From Eubacteriales bacterium (GTDB lineage: Bacteria > Bacillota > Clostridia > Saccharofermentanales > UBA5734), in the NCBI GenBank assembly GCA_028685755.1, contig JAQUDJ010000008.1:29655-84926 (forward strand): a DNA stretch of 55,272 nt. Reading direction: 5' to 3'. The notes below the pieces were generated by a model. It was not told where the DNA came from, did no database searches, and was given only the letters and a program-made list of their open reading frames with translations. This document shows positions 19,797 to 29,543 of the stretch, one piece after another. The position numbers and the translations under genes were made by a program. The stretch's first letter is position 1, and the number at the start of each line of letters is the position of its first letter.

Positions 19797-20094
19797 TGCG
19801 CGACTTTGTCGGGGGTTTATCATGCCCGGCAAGATCAGCAGACGATGATCCTGGAGATTGCCGTATCCGGCCGCTGCGGCCGCAAGACGGGTAACTTCAG
19901 AGAAGTCAGTCCGATTCATCAGAAATTGGGCGGCAGGTTATCTGCAAAAGCACGCAGCGTATGCCTTTCCGGCATGTGCCCAGCGCTTGAACCTCACCCG
20001 TGAGGTCATGAAGTCTGGGTTTTATGTTGGAAGAAAAAGGAACGCCCGGCAGAGTTGATGACTGAGCAGCAGCAAACAAGGAGGACCCTAGACA
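19797..20094 (+). promoter_or_regulatory. Long structured 5' leader of the S10 operon
   Basis: Hairpins CGGCC-gctgc-GGCCG (19868-19882), GCAG-gttat-CTGC (19933-19945), GCGTATGCC-tttcc-GGCATGTGC (19957-19979), ACCTCA-cccg-TGAGGT (19991-20006). Confidence 0.6.
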
Positions 20095-20406
20095 ATGGCC
20101 GTTAATCAGAAGATCCGCATCCGTCTCAAAGCCTTCGACCACCAGATCCTCGACGAGAGTGCCGAACGCATCGTTGATACCGCAAAACGCAGTGGCGCAA
20201 GCGTATCTGGTCCGATTCCACTACCGACCGAAAAAGAGATCATCACCATTCTCCGTTCCCCACACAAACACAAAGATGCCCGCGAGCAGTTCGAGATCCG
20301 GACGCACAAGCGTCTGATCGACATCCTCGCACCCAATGCCAAGACCGTCGAAGCTTTAATGAAGCTCGAAATGCCGGCTGGCGTCAATATTGAGATCAAG
20401 CTTTAA
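20095..20406 (+). CDS. rpsJ: Ribosomal protein S10
   Basis: [41 protein letters not shown]. Confidence 0.98.
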   Translation: MAVNQKIRIRLKAFDHQILDESAERIVDTAKRSGASVSGPIPLPTEKEIITILRSPHKHKDAREQFEIRTHKRLIDILAPNAKTVEALMKLEMPAGVNIEIKL

Positions 20407-20417
20407 GGCTTGTCATA

Positions 20418-20480
20418 AGCGGTAATACGGAACCAAGCCGTATGACCGCTCTGGTCATGTTCCGGAGTTTTTGCCGGAAC
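20418..20480 (+). promoter_or_regulatory. Two strong intercistronic hairpins between rpsJ and rplC
   Basis: AGCGGTaATACGG-aaccaag-CCGTATgACCGCT (20418-20450) and GTTCCGG-agtttttg-CCGGAAC (20459-20480). Confidence 0.65.
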
Positions 20481-20505
20481 CAATAACCGAGGAGGTAGAA
20501 GTTTA

Positions 20506-21129
20506 ATGGAAAAGTACATGCTTGGCAAAAAAGCTGGTATGACCCAGCTGTTCGATGAGAACGGCATTGCGATCCCAGTCACAGTAGTTGACTGCGGCCC
20601 GCTCGTGGTTGTCCAGAACAAGTCGGTCGCGACCGATGGCTACAAAGCCGTCAAAGTCGGTTACGGTGCCGTCAAGAATGCGAATCGCCCTCACAAAGGT
20701 CAATTCGCCAAAGCGGGTGTTGAGTCGAAGAAGCTTCTTCGTGAATTCAAAACCGAAGCCGAATACACCTTAGGCCAGGAAATCCGCGTATCAGACATGT
20801 TCAATGTCGGCGATGCGGTTGACGTCAGTGGCGTCTCCAAAGGTAAAGGTTTCCAAGGCACAATCAAACGTTATGGCCAAAAAGGTGGTCCAGGCTCCCA
20901 CGGTTCGATGTATCATCGTCGTGTTGGTTCAATGGGCTCGAACACTGACCCTGCCCGTGTTTTCAAAGGCAAGAAATTGCCGGGTCACATGGGTGCTGAG
21001 AACGTAACCGTACAGAACCTCGATGTCGTGATGGTTGACGGTGAACGCAACATCATCGTCATTAAAGGCGCTGTTCCAGGACCGAAGGGCGGCCTTGTTG
21101 AAATCAAGTCGTCTGTCAAGTCTAAGTAA
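20506..21129 (+). CDS. rplC: Ribosomal protein L3
   Basis: [28 protein letters not shown]. Confidence 0.98.
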   Translation: MEKYMLGKKAGMTQLFDENGIAIPVTVVDCGPLVVVQNKSVATDGYKAVKVGYGAVKNANRPHKGQFAKAGVESKKLLREFKTEAEYTLGQEIRVSDMFNVGDAVDVSGVSKGKGFQGTIKRYGQKGGPGSHGSMYHRRVGSMGSNTDPARVFKGKKLPGHMGAENVTVQNLDVVMVDGERNIIVIKGAVPGPKGGLVEIKSSVKSK

Positions 21130-21154
21130 GACGGCGTAAAGGAGGAGCAAAACA

Positions 21155-21778
21155 ATGGCAAAAGTTGACGTATACAACATGGATGGCGTCAAAACCGGCA
21201 GTATTGAACTGTCCGACGCCATCTTCGGCATCGAGCCGAATCAGGACGTCCTGCATCGCGCCGTTCTGAACCAACTGGCTAACAAACGCCAGGGCAACCA
21301 TTCAACCAAAACCCGTAGCGAAGTCGCCGGTGGCGGCAAAAAACCGTACAAACAAAAAGGTACCGGTCGTGCGCGTCAGGGTTCATCTCGTTCCGCTCAA
21401 CATGTCGGTGGTGGTATCATTTTTGGGCCAAAACCGCGTGATTACAGCTACACCTTGCCGAAAAAAGTTCGTCGCCTCGCGATGAAATCGGCATTGTCCT
21501 CTAAAGTAGCTGCAGGCAGCATCATTGTCCTCGACAAACTGGAAATGCCGGAAATCAAAACCAAGCGCATGACCGAAGTCCTGGCCAAAATCGGCGTCAC
21601 AAAATCCGCACTGGTCGTCACAGCGACCCGTAACGAAAACGTCGAAAAATCACTGCGCAACATCGTTGGTGTCAAGACCGCTTTGGTCAACACGATCAAT
21701 GTTTTCGACATCCTGAAGTTTGACAAATTTGTCGTGACTCAGGAAGCCGTTCTCAAAGTTCAGGAGGTGTATGTCTAA
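21155..21778 (+). CDS. rplD: Ribosomal protein L4
   Basis: GGGKKPYKQKGTGRARQGSSRSAQHVGGGIIFGPKPRDY. Confidence 0.98.
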   Translation: MAKVDVYNMDGVKTGSIELSDAIFGIEPNQDVLHRAVLNQLANKRQGNHSTKTRSEVAGGGKKPYKQKGTGRARQGSSRSAQHVGGGIIFGPKPRDYSYTLPKKVRRLAMKSALSSKVAAGSIIVLDKLEMPEIKTKRMTEVLAKIGVTKSALVVTATRNENVEKSLRNIVGVKTALVNTINVFDILKFDKFVVTQEAVLKVQEVYV

Positions 21779-22131
21779 TGAGCGCTGCACACGACATCAT
21801 CAAACGCCCGATCATCACTGAAAAGAGCACCGCTGATGCCGCCATCGGCAAATATACCTTCGAAGTGGCAACCCACGCGACCAAAACCCAGGTCCGTCAA
21901 GCCGTCGAACAGCTCTTCTCAGTCAAAGTAGTCAAGGTCAATACGACCAACTACGACGGCAAGATCAAACGCCAAGGTGTTCATATCGGTCCTCGCAACG
22001 ACTGGAAAAAGGCTGTTGTCACGATCGACACCGAACCTAAAGCTGGATCTTACCTGCAGAAAGGTGGCAAAACCGCCACTGCTCCGCGCAAGTTCAAAAA
22101 TACAATCGAGGAATTCGGGTTCGGCCAGTAA
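21778..22131 (+). CDS. rplW: Ribosomal protein L23
   Basis: IIKRPIITEKST; YTFEVATHATKTQVRQAVEQLFSVKVVKVNT. Confidence 0.98.
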   Translation: MSAAHDIIKRPIITEKSTADAAIGKYTFEVATHATKTQVRQAVEQLFSVKVVKVNTTNYDGKIKRQGVHIGPRNDWKKAVVTIDTEPKAGSYLQKGGKTATAPRKFKNTIEEFGFGQ

Positions 22132-22164
22132 TGCCGGAAGCCCTGGAAGAAGGAGTGAACCCAC

Positions 22165-22998
22165 ATGGCAGTCAAAAGCTATAATCCGACTTCTCCCGCC
22201 AGAAGGCAGATGACCACGGCTGATTTCTCAGAAATCACCGCCAAAGCGCCTGAAAAAAATCTTCTGGCTTCAAGAAGCAAAACCGGCGGCCGCAATTCCT
22301 ATGGCCGCATCACCGTTCGTCATCATGGCGGCGGTAACCGCAGAAAACTGCGTCTGATCGACTGGAAGCGCAATAAACTCGGCATGAAAGCCGAAGTTAT
22401 CGCGATCGAGTACGATCCGAACCGCACCGCCAACCTTGCCCTGATCCAATACCTTGATGGCGCCAAAGCTTATATCTTGGCCCCTGAAGGTCTGAAAATC
22501 GGCGCACACGTTGAAAGTGGCCCGCAGTCTGACATCGTCGCCGGCAACACCTTGCCGATCGAAGCGATTCCAGTTGGTACCATCCTTCACTGCATTGAGC
22601 TCAAACCCGGCAAAGGCGCCCAAATGGTCCGCACTGCTGGTGCAGGTGCTCAGCTGATGGCCAAAGACCACACCTACGCGCAAGTTCGCTTGCCCTCAGG
22701 TGAAGTCCGCATGGTATCGATTCTCTGCAAAGCAACCGTCGGTTCCGTTGGCAACAGCGAACACGAAAACATCAACATCGGTAAAGCTGGCCGCAAACGT
22801 CACATGGGCGTCCGCCCGACCGTCCGCGGTGTCGTCATGAACCCCTGCGATCATCCGCACGGTGGTGGTGAAGGCAAGTCGCCGATCGGCCGTCCAGGCC
22901 CAGTCACCCCTTGGGGTGTCCCGACCTTGGGCAAGAAGACCCGTGACCGCAAGAAAGCGTCTGATAAGTACATTGTCAAACGCCGTAATGCGAAATAA
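22165..22998 (+). CDS. rplB: Ribosomal protein L2
   Basis: [48 protein letters not shown]. Confidence 0.98.
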   Translation: MAVKSYNPTSPARRQMTTADFSEITAKAPEKNLLASRSKTGGRNSYGRITVRHHGGGNRRKLRLIDWKRNKLGMKAEVIAIEYDPNRTANLALIQYLDGAKAYILAPEGLKIGAHVESGPQSDIVAGNTLPIEAIPVGTILHCIELKPGKGAQMVRTAGAGAQLMAKDHTYAQVRLPSGEVRMVSILCKATVGSVGNSEHENINIGKAGRKRHMGVRPTVRGVVMNPCDHPHGGGEGKSPIGRPGPVTPWGVPTLGKKTRDRKKASDKYIVKRRNAK

Positions 22999-23017
22999 GC
23001 GACAGGAGGCTTAAGAG

Positions 23018-23299
23018 ATGAGTCGGTCTACCAAAAAAGGCTATTTCGTTGCCGAATCGCTGATGAAAAAAATCGAAGCGATGAACGAAAAAAGTGAAAA
23101 GAAAGTCATCAAGACCTGGTCTCGTTCCTCGACTATCTTCCCGGACATGGTCGGTCACACGATCGCAGTCTATGATGGTCGCAAACATGTACCGGTCTAC
23201 TGTACAGAAGAAATGGTCGGCCATAAGCTGGGCGAGTTCGCTCCCACCCGGACCTACAGAGGCCACGCCGGATCCGAGAAATCCTCGGGTTCCCGCTAA
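23018..23299 (+). CDS. rpsS: Ribosomal protein S19
   Basis: [40 protein letters not shown]. Confidence 0.98.
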   Translation: MSRSTKKGYFVAESLMKKIEAMNEKSEKKVIKTWSRSSTIFPDMVGHTIAVYDGRKHVPVYCTEEMVGHKLGEFAPTRTYRGHAGSEKSSGSR

Positions 23300-23326
23300 G
23301 CGGCCGAGATAAGGGAGGAAAGCAAA

Positions 23327-23803
23327 GTGGAAAAAAAGGTTATGAGCAAGGAATACTTGCTGGAAAACCGTGACCAAATCTTAGCCGCTTACAACAAGAC
23401 GGACCGTAAATTCCAAAAGTCAGCCCTGCTGACCAAAAAGGAAAAGAAAGTCCTCGGTATCGGCAAAGACGAAGGCCGCGCGATCGCCAAGAACATTCGC
23501 GTTACCCCGCGTAAAGTCAACATCGTAGTCGACCTCATCAAGGGCAAGTCCCTCGACGATGCGTATGCGATCTTGCGTTACACGCCGAAGGCCGCATCCC
23601 CGGTCCTCGAAAAACTCGTCAAATCTGCCGAAGCTAACGCCGTCAACAACAACAGCCTGTCCCGCGACGCGCTCTACGTGGCTGACTGCTATGCCAACCA
23701 GGGTCCTGTGCTCAAACGCATCATCCCCAAGGCCAGAGGCAGCGCGGCACGTATTCACAAGAGAAGCAGTCATATCACTGTGGTTCTCAAGGAAAGAATT
23801 TAA
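23327..23803 (+). CDS. rplV: Ribosomal protein L22 with about 45-aa N-terminal extension (GTG start)
   Basis: Core RAIAKNIRVTPRKVNIVVDLIKGK; preceded by MEKKVMSKEYLLENRDQILAAYNKTDRKFQKSALLTKKEKKVLGIGKDEG; SD ggagg before GTG. Confidence 0.95.
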   Translation: MEKKVMSKEYLLENRDQILAAYNKTDRKFQKSALLTKKEKKVLGIGKDEGRAIAKNIRVTPRKVNIVVDLIKGKSLDDAYAILRYTPKAASPVLEKLVKSAEANAVNNNSLSRDALYVADCYANQGPVLKRIIPKARGSAARIHKRSSHITVVLKERI

Positions 23804-23815
23804 GGAGGACAGCGA

Positions 23816-24487
23816 ATGGGCCAGAAAGTTAATCCGCACGGCTTACGCGTTGGCGTCATCAAAGATTGGGATACCCGTTGGTACGCCAATAAAAAAGACT
23901 TCAGCAAATTTCTCGTCGAGGATAAAAAAATCCGCGATTTCGTGAAAACCGAATGCTTTAAAGCAGGTGTTTCTCACATCGAAATCGAACGTAAAGGCGA
24001 AGAAAAGACGCTCGTCGCCATTTGGGCCGGTAAACCTGGGATCATCATTGGACGTCAGGGCGCTGGCATCGAAGATCTCAAAAAGAAGCTCACTACTATG
24101 TTTAAGCGTCAGTTCTTCATCAACATCAACGAAATCAAATCCGTTGATACTGAAGCTCAACTGGTCGCTGAAAACATTGCTAAGCAACTGGAAGAACGTG
24201 TTTCTTTCCGTCGTGCCATGAAGCAGGCCATGGGCCGTGCCATGAAAGGCGGAGCTAAAGGAATCAAAACCATGGTAGCTGGTCGTCTCGGCGGTGCAGA
24301 AATTGCCCGTAGCGAACATTACCATGAAGGCACAATCCCGCTGCAGACCATCCGCGCAAACATCGAATACGGATTTGCGGAAGCAAAAACCACCTATGGC
24401 CGTATCGGTGTCAAAGTTTGGATCTACAAGGGCGCCATCTACAAGGCTCCTAAGAAAGCTAAAGTTATGGAAGGAGGCGAAGCCTGA
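23816..24487 (+). CDS. rpsC: Ribosomal protein S3
   Basis: [30 protein letters not shown]. Confidence 0.98.
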   Translation: MGQKVNPHGLRVGVIKDWDTRWYANKKDFSKFLVEDKKIRDFVKTECFKAGVSHIEIERKGEEKTLVAIWAGKPGIIIGRQGAGIEDLKKKLTTMFKRQFFININEIKSVDTEAQLVAENIAKQLEERVSFRRAMKQAMGRAMKGGAKGIKTMVAGRLGGAEIARSEHYHEGTIPLQTIRANIEYGFAEAKTTYGRIGVKVWIYKGAIYKAPKKAKVMEGGEA

Positions 24488-24921
24488 TGCTGCTCCCAAA
24501 ACGTGTTAAACGCAGAAAACAGCACCGTGGCCGCATGACTGGCAAAGCCACCCGCGGCAACTTCCTCGCCTATGGCGATTACGGGATCCAAGCCACTGAA
24601 CCGGTCTGGATCACCAGCAACCAAATCGAAGCCGCGCGTATCGCGATCAACCGCTTCATCAAACGTGGTGGTCAAGTCTGGATCAAAATATTCCCAGACA
24701 AACCAGTGACTTCCAAACCGGCAGAAACCCGAATGGGTTCCGGTAAAGGCTCACCAGAATATTGGGTAGCCGTTGTCAAGCCAGGCCGTGTGCTCTTTGA
24801 GATCGCCGGTGTCAGTGAAGAAGTTGCCCGTGAAGCGATGCGTCTGGCCGCGCACAAACTGCCTTGCCAGACCAAGTTCATCGCCCGTGAAAAGGAAGGT
24901 GACTTAAATGAAGCCCAGTGA
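24487..24921 (+). CDS. rplP: Ribosomal protein L16
   Basis: [25 protein letters not shown]. Confidence 0.98.
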   Translation: MLLPKRVKRRKQHRGRMTGKATRGNFLAYGDYGIQATEPVWITSNQIEAARIAINRFIKRGGQVWIKIFPDKPVTSKPAETRMGSGKGSPEYWVAVVKPGRVLFEIAGVSEEVAREAMRLAAHKLPCQTKFIAREKEGDLNEAQ

Positions 24922-25111
24922 TGTAAGAGATAAATCCTTTGACGAATTGAACAAAGAGCTCTCAGCGCTCAAAGAAGAATTGTTCAAACTTCGTTTTGCC
25001 CACGCCACCAACCAGCTCGAAAACCCCTTAAAGCTCAAGAGCGTCAAGCGGGACATCGCGCGAGTTATGACCATCCTGCGCGAGCGTGAGCTCCAAGGCA
25101 TCAAGAAGTAA
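24908..25111 (+). CDS. rpmC: Ribosomal protein L29
   Basis: [40 protein letters not shown]. Confidence 0.97.
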   Translation: MKPSDVRDKSFDELNKELSALKEELFKLRFAHATNQLENPLKLKSVKRDIARVMTILRERELQGIKK

Positions 25112-25124
25112 GGGGGAAACCAGC

Positions 25125-25382
25125 ATGAGTGAACGTAGCCTCAGAAAAACCCGAGTTGGTACGGTTGCCAGTGACAAAATGGACAAGACTATTGTCGTAG
25201 CAGTCATTGAACATGTTCGTCACCCGCTCTACAAAAAGATCGTTAAACGTACCTACAAACTCAAAGCCCATGACGAAAATAACGAATGTAAAGTCGGAGA
25301 CAAGGTTAAAGTGATGGAAACCCGTCCGCTAAGTCGCGAAAAGCGCTGGCGTTTGGTCGAAATCATCGAGAAAGCCAAGTAA
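25125..25382 (+). CDS. rpsQ: Ribosomal protein S17
   Basis: [30 protein letters not shown] 25125 after aggggg SD (ORF track start 25086 too early). Confidence 0.97.
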   Translation: MSERSLRKTRVGTVASDKMDKTIVVAVIEHVRHPLYKKIVKRTYKLKAHDENNECKVGDKVKVMETRPLSREKRWRLVEIIEKAK

Positions 25383-25413
25383 TCCTTGACCGGTAACTGG
25401 AAGGAGGAAGACA

Positions 25414-25782
25414 ATGATCCAGGTTCAATCTCGACTCAAATCCGCCGACAACACCGGTGCTAAGGAACTGATGTGCATCAAAGTTCTCGGAGGATCATGG
25501 CGCAAATTCGCTAATATCGGCGACGTCATCGTCTGTTCAGTCAAAGAAGCAACACCCGGTGGTGTTGTCAAAAAAGGTGAAGTTGTCAAAGCAGTCATCG
25601 TCCGCTCCAAGCGTGGCGTTCGCCGCAATGACGGTTCCTACATTAAGTTTGACGAAAATGCAGCCGTAATCATCAAAGAAGATAAGAATCCACGCGGTAC
25701 CCGCATCTTTGGGCCAATCGCCAGAGAACTCCGCGACAGAGACTACATGAAAATTTTGTCTCTGGCACCGGAAGTTCTGTAA
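25414..25782 (+). CDS. rplN: Ribosomal protein L14
   Basis: [27 protein letters not shown]. Confidence 0.98.
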   Translation: MIQVQSRLKSADNTGAKELMCIKVLGGSWRKFANIGDVIVCSVKEATPGGVVKKGEVVKAVIVRSKRGVRRNDGSYIKFDENAAVIIKEDKNPRGTRIFGPIARELRDRDYMKILSLAPEVL

Positions 25783-25797
25783 GGAGGCACTCGTAGC

Positions 25798-26136
25798 ATG
25801 AAAGTACATGTCAAGAAAGACGATAATGTTTACGTGCTCTCGGGCAAAGATGCTGGCAAAACCGGCAAAGTCCTGAAAGTTTTCCCGGTCACAGGCCGGG
25901 TCATCGTTGAGGGCGTCAGCATGTCCGTAAAGCATGAAAAACCGCGTGGCCGTTACCAACAAGGCGGCATTATTCATCAAGAATCACCGGTTTCCAGCTC
26001 CAATGTCATGGTTGTCTGCAGCAAATGCAAGCGTCCGAGCAAACTCGGTCACAAGCTGATGGCTAATGGTGAAAAGATTCGTGTCTGCAAAGCCTGCGGC
26101 GCTGAAATCGACACCGTTGCCGTCGCTAAGAAGTGA
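25798..26136 (+). CDS. rplX: Ribosomal protein L24
   Basis: KOW motif VYVLSGKDAGKTGKVLKVFP; C-terminal CSKC..CKAC. Confidence 0.97.
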   Translation: MKVHVKKDDNVYVLSGKDAGKTGKVLKVFPVTGRVIVEGVSMSVKHEKPRGRYQQGGIIHQESPVSSSNVMVVCSKCKRPSKLGHKLMANGEKIRVCKACGAEIDTVAVAKK

Positions 26137-26159
26137 TCGGTTCAGGGAGGAATGAATAA

Positions 26160-26699
26160 ATGACCAGACTTAAAGACAAATACCTAAAAGAAGTAGTACC
26201 TGCAATGCAGACCGCCTTCAAATACAGCTCATTAATGCAAGTGCCTAAGCTCGAAAAAATCGTGCTGAACATGGGCGTTGGTGAAGTCAAAGACAACCCG
26301 AAAGCAATCGAAAATGCTGCACGTGACATGAGCCTGATCGCTGGTCAAAAGCCAGTTATCACCAAGGCGAAAAAGTCCGTTTCAGCCTTTAAATTGCGTG
26401 AAGGCATGAATATCGGCTGCAAAGTGACCCTGCGTGGCGCTAAGATGTACGAATTCATGGACAAGCTCGTCAGCGTGGCACTGCCCCGCGTACGTGACTT
26501 CCGCGGAATCAACCCCAACTCCTTTGACGGCCGTGGCAACTATGCCTTCGGTGCTAAGGAACAGTTGATCTTCCCAGAAATCGACTATGACAAAATTGAT
26601 AAAATCCGCGGAATGGACATTATCATTGTCACAACGGCTAACACCGATGAAGAAGCGCGCGAAATGCTCAAGCTTCTCGGCATGCCGTTTGCCAAGTAA
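26160..26699 (+). CDS. rplE: Ribosomal protein L5
   Basis: [45 protein letters not shown]. Confidence 0.98.
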   Translation: MTRLKDKYLKEVVPAMQTAFKYSSLMQVPKLEKIVLNMGVGEVKDNPKAIENAARDMSLIAGQKPVITKAKKSVSAFKLREGMNIGCKVTLRGAKMYEFMDKLVSVALPRVRDFRGINPNSFDGRGNYAFGAKEQLIFPEIDYDKIDKIRGMDIIIVTTANTDEEAREMLKLLGMPFAK

Positions 26700-26718
26700 G
26701 CGGGGAGGAATTTAGTAA

Positions 26719-26904
26719 ATGGCTAAGAAGTCAATGATCCTGAAACAGCAGGCTGAGCAAAAGTTCTCGACGCGCAGCCACAACCGCTGCAAACTCTGCG
26801 GCCGCCCCCATGCCTATATCCGCAAATACGGCGTATGCCGTTTGTGCTTCCGTGAACTGGCTTACAAAGGTCAGATCCCGGGTGTGCGTAAAGCCAGCTG
26901 GTAA
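26719..26904 (+). CDS. rpsN: Ribosomal protein S14, zinc-binding type Z
   Basis: 61 aa with [38 protein letters not shown]. Confidence 0.97.
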   Translation: MAKKSMILKQQAEQKFSTRSHNRCKLCGRPHAYIRKYGVCRLCFRELAYKGQIPGVRKASW

Positions 26905-26931
26905 CGCTTTAGTCAGGAAGGAGGAACACAC

Positions 26932-27327
26932 ATGCAGATTACCGATTCAATCGCCGATATGCTCACCCGCATCCGTAACGCCGGTACAGCCGGACATGCG
27001 ACTTGTGAAATCCCGGCGTCCAATGTCAAAAAAGCCATCGCCAAGATTCTCCTCGACGAAGGCTATATCAGCAAAGTCGATGTGATTGCCGACGACAAAC
27101 AAGGCAAGATCAAGGTTACCTTGAAGTATGCACAAAAGAAACCGGTTATTTCCGGAATCAAGCGCATTTCCAAACCTGGTCTGCGCGTCTATGCTGACAA
27201 CGAAAACCTGCCGAAAGTACTCGGCGGTCTCGGCGTCGCAATCATTTCTACATCCAATGGCATCATGACTGACAAATCAGCCCGTTCGGCTGGTGTCGGT
27301 GGCGAAGTTCTCGCCTATGTCTGGTAA
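26932..27327 (+). CDS. rpsH: Ribosomal protein S8
   Basis: [42 protein letters not shown]. Confidence 0.98.
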   Translation: MQITDSIADMLTRIRNAGTAGHATCEIPASNVKKAIAKILLDEGYISKVDVIADDKQGKIKVTLKYAQKKPVISGIKRISKPGLRVYADNENLPKVLGGLGVAIISTSNGIMTDKSARSAGVGGEVLAYVW

Positions 27328-27434
27328 TTAACCAACTCTGAAAAGGACCGTGTCTCGTCTTGATATTTTGGGTGTAAGCCCGTCATGTTATTGAGGCAGC
27401 GATCCACAATCTTAAGAGAAAGAGGAACTACACT

Positions 27435-27986
27435 ATGTCTCGTATTGGCAGAATGCCGATTGCGATCCCGGCCAATGTTGACGTTAAGATCGACAAGAAT
27501 GTCGTCACCGTCAAAGCCGGCGCAACTGTACTGACCCAGGTTATCCATCCCGACATGACCGTCGCGATCGAAAACCAAACCATCATCGTCACCCGTCCGA
27601 CTGATGAAAAAGATCACCGTGCATTGCATGGACTGACACGCTCCTTGGTCAATAATATGATCGTTGGCGTGTCCCAAGGCTTTGCAAAGAATCTCGACAT
27701 CAATGGCGTCGGTTTCAAAGCTCAAAAACAGGGCAAGAAACTCGTCCTCAACGTCGGCTACTCACACACCATCGAACTTGAAGAACCGGCTGGCATCACC
27801 ATTGATGTCCCGGCTCCAAACAAAATCATCGTCAAGGGTGCTGACAAGCAACTCGTCGGTGAAATTGCCGCCAAGATCCGTGGATACCGCACACCAGACG
27901 CATACAAGGGCAAAGGCATCAAGTATGACTTTGAAGTTCTGCGTCTGAAAGAAGGTAAGACCGGCGCCAAGGGCAAAGGCAAATAA
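27435..27986 (+). CDS. rplF: Ribosomal protein L6
   Basis: MSRIGRMPIAIPANVDVKI; KIRGYRTPDAYKGKGIKY. Confidence 0.98.
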   Translation: MSRIGRMPIAIPANVDVKIDKNVVTVKAGATVLTQVIHPDMTVAIENQTIIVTRPTDEKDHRALHGLTRSLVNNMIVGVSQGFAKNLDINGVGFKAQKQGKKLVLNVGYSHTIELEEPAGITIDVPAPNKIIVKGADKQLVGEIAAKIRGYRTPDAYKGKGIKYDFEVLRLKEGKTGAKGKGK

Positions 27987-28002
27987 GAAAGGGTGAGATG
28001 AC

Positions 28003-28371
28003 ATGATTATCAAAACGCGCAGAAATGAAATTCGCAAGCGTAAACACGACCGTGTCCGCAGCAAGATCTCCGGTACGCCAGAGCGTCCGAGACTGTGTGT
28101 CTTCCGCAGCCTTTCGCAGGTCTATGCTCAGGTGATCGATGATACAACCGGTCGCACCCTCGTCAGCGCTTCATCGCTCGACAAGGAAATCAAAGACAAA
28201 CTCGCTTTCGCTGGTAACATCGAAGGCTCAAAAGCAGTCGGCACGCTGGTTGCCCAGCGGGCTTTGGCCAATGGCATCGAAACGGTCGTTTTCGACCGCG
28301 GTGGCTATATCTACCACGGACGCATTGCGGCTTTGGCAGAAGCGGCGCGTGAAGCCGGACTGAAGTTCTAA
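28003..28371 (+). CDS. rplR: Ribosomal protein L18
   Basis: [48 protein letters not shown]. Confidence 0.98.
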   Translation: MIIKTRRNEIRKRKHDRVRSKISGTPERPRLCVFRSLSQVYAQVIDDTTGRTLVSASSLDKEIKDKLAFAGNIEGSKAVGTLVAQRALANGIETVVFDRGGYIYHGRIAALAEAAREAGLKF

Positions 28372-28387
28372 GCAGGAGGGGAAAGTC

Positions 28388-28882
28388 ATGCGCATTGATG
28401 CAAGCAAATTGGACCTGAAAGAAAAAGTCATCCATATCGGCCGCGTCTCCAAAACCGTAAAAGGCGGCCGTAACTTCCGCTTCGCCGCACTCGTCATCGT
28501 TGGTGACGAAAACGGCCACGTCGGCAAAGGACTCGGCAAGGCTGCTGAAATTCCAGACGCGATTCGCAAAGGAATTGAAGATGCTAAGAAGAACCTGATC
28601 GAAGTTCCGCTGCGTGATTCAACTATCCCGCACGAAATGATCGGCGTCTTCGGCGCAGGCAAAGTACTTCTGAAACCCGCCGTCGGCGGTACCGGTGTTA
28701 TTGCTGGTGGCCCCGTCCGTGCAGTTCTAGAACTTGCCGGTATCAAAGATATCCGCACCAAATCACTCGGCAGCAACAACCCGAACAACATGGTCAATGC
28801 GACCATTGCGGGTCTGTCTGAGCTAAAATCGCCGGAACAAGTTGCGCGTCTGCGTGGCAAGTCCGTCGAAGAAATTTTATAA
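28388..28882 (+). CDS. rpsE: Ribosomal protein S5
   Basis: [45 protein letters not shown]. Confidence 0.98.
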   Translation: MRIDASKLDLKEKVIHIGRVSKTVKGGRNFRFAALVIVGDENGHVGKGLGKAAEIPDAIRKGIEDAKKNLIEVPLRDSTIPHEMIGVFGAGKVLLKPAVGGTGVIAGGPVRAVLELAGIKDIRTKSLGSNNPNNMVNATIAGLSELKSPEQVARLRGKSVEEIL

Positions 28883-28895
28883 GGAGGGCGAGACC

Positions 28896-29075
28896 GTGGC
28901 AAAAATCAAGATCACGCTCACCAAAAGCACTAACAATGCAACGCACAAACACAAAGCGACCATCAAGGCTTTGGGACTGCGCAAAATCGGTCAGGCCGTC
29001 GAACTGGAACATAATCCAGCTATCGAAGGCATGCTCCGCTTTGTCGCCTACCTGGTCAAAGTCGAAGAAGCTTGA
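28896..29075 (+). CDS. rpmD: Ribosomal protein L30 (GTG start)
   Basis: MAKIKITLTKSTNNATHKHKATIKALGLRKIGQAVELEHNPAIEGML; GTG 28896 after aaggaggg. Confidence 0.96.
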   Translation: MAKIKITLTKSTNNATHKHKATIKALGLRKIGQAVELEHNPAIEGMLRFVAYLVKVEEA

Positions 29076-29090
29076 GGAAGGTATAACGCT

Positions 29091-29540
29091 ATGAAAATTA
29101 ACGAACTCAAAGCGACTCCGGGCGATCGCCAGACTGCATTCCGTAAAGGCCGCGGTGTTGGCACCGGTAACGGTAAGACTTCCGGCCGTGGTCACAAAGG
29201 TCAAAATTCTCGTGCCGGCGGCGGTGTCCGTCCTGGTTTCGAAGGCGGCCAGATGCCACTTTATCGTCGTCTGCCAAAACGCGGTTTTAACAACAAGCGT
29301 TTTGCTGCATCCTATATCGAAATCAATGTCTCTGACCTGAACAAGCTTGACAACGGTGCCGTTGTTGATGCTGCCGCTCTTGCAGCTGCTGGCATCATCA
29401 CACTCCCGAAAGTCAATGATGGCGTCAAAATCCTCGGTAACGGTGAACTAACCAAAAAGCTCACCATCAAAGTTGCTGGATTTACTGCCAGTGCCAAAGC
29501 AAAGATCGAAAAAGCTGGGGGCAGCGTCGAGGAGGTCTAA
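29091..29540 (+). CDS. rplO: Ribosomal protein L15
   Basis: [47 protein letters not shown]. Confidence 0.98.
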   Translation: MKINELKATPGDRQTAFRKGRGVGTGNGKTSGRGHKGQNSRAGGGVRPGFEGGQMPLYRRLPKRGFNNKRFAASYIEINVSDLNKLDNGAVVDAAALAAAGIITLPKVNDGVKILGNGELTKKLTIKVAGFTASAKAKIEKAGGSVEEV

Positions 29541-29543
29541 GAC

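Noticed and set aside
19806-20058. 65-66 aa ORFs in the S10 leader
   Set aside because: Non-canonical starts, no SD, overlap strong hairpins; region better explained as leader RNA.
23843-24499. 218-aa minus-strand ORF opposite rpsC
   Set aside because: Antisense of highly conserved S3; composition artefact.
28228-28902. 224-aa minus-strand ORF opposite rpsE/rplR
   Set aside because: Antisense shadow ORF, Ser/Pro-rich with no domain.
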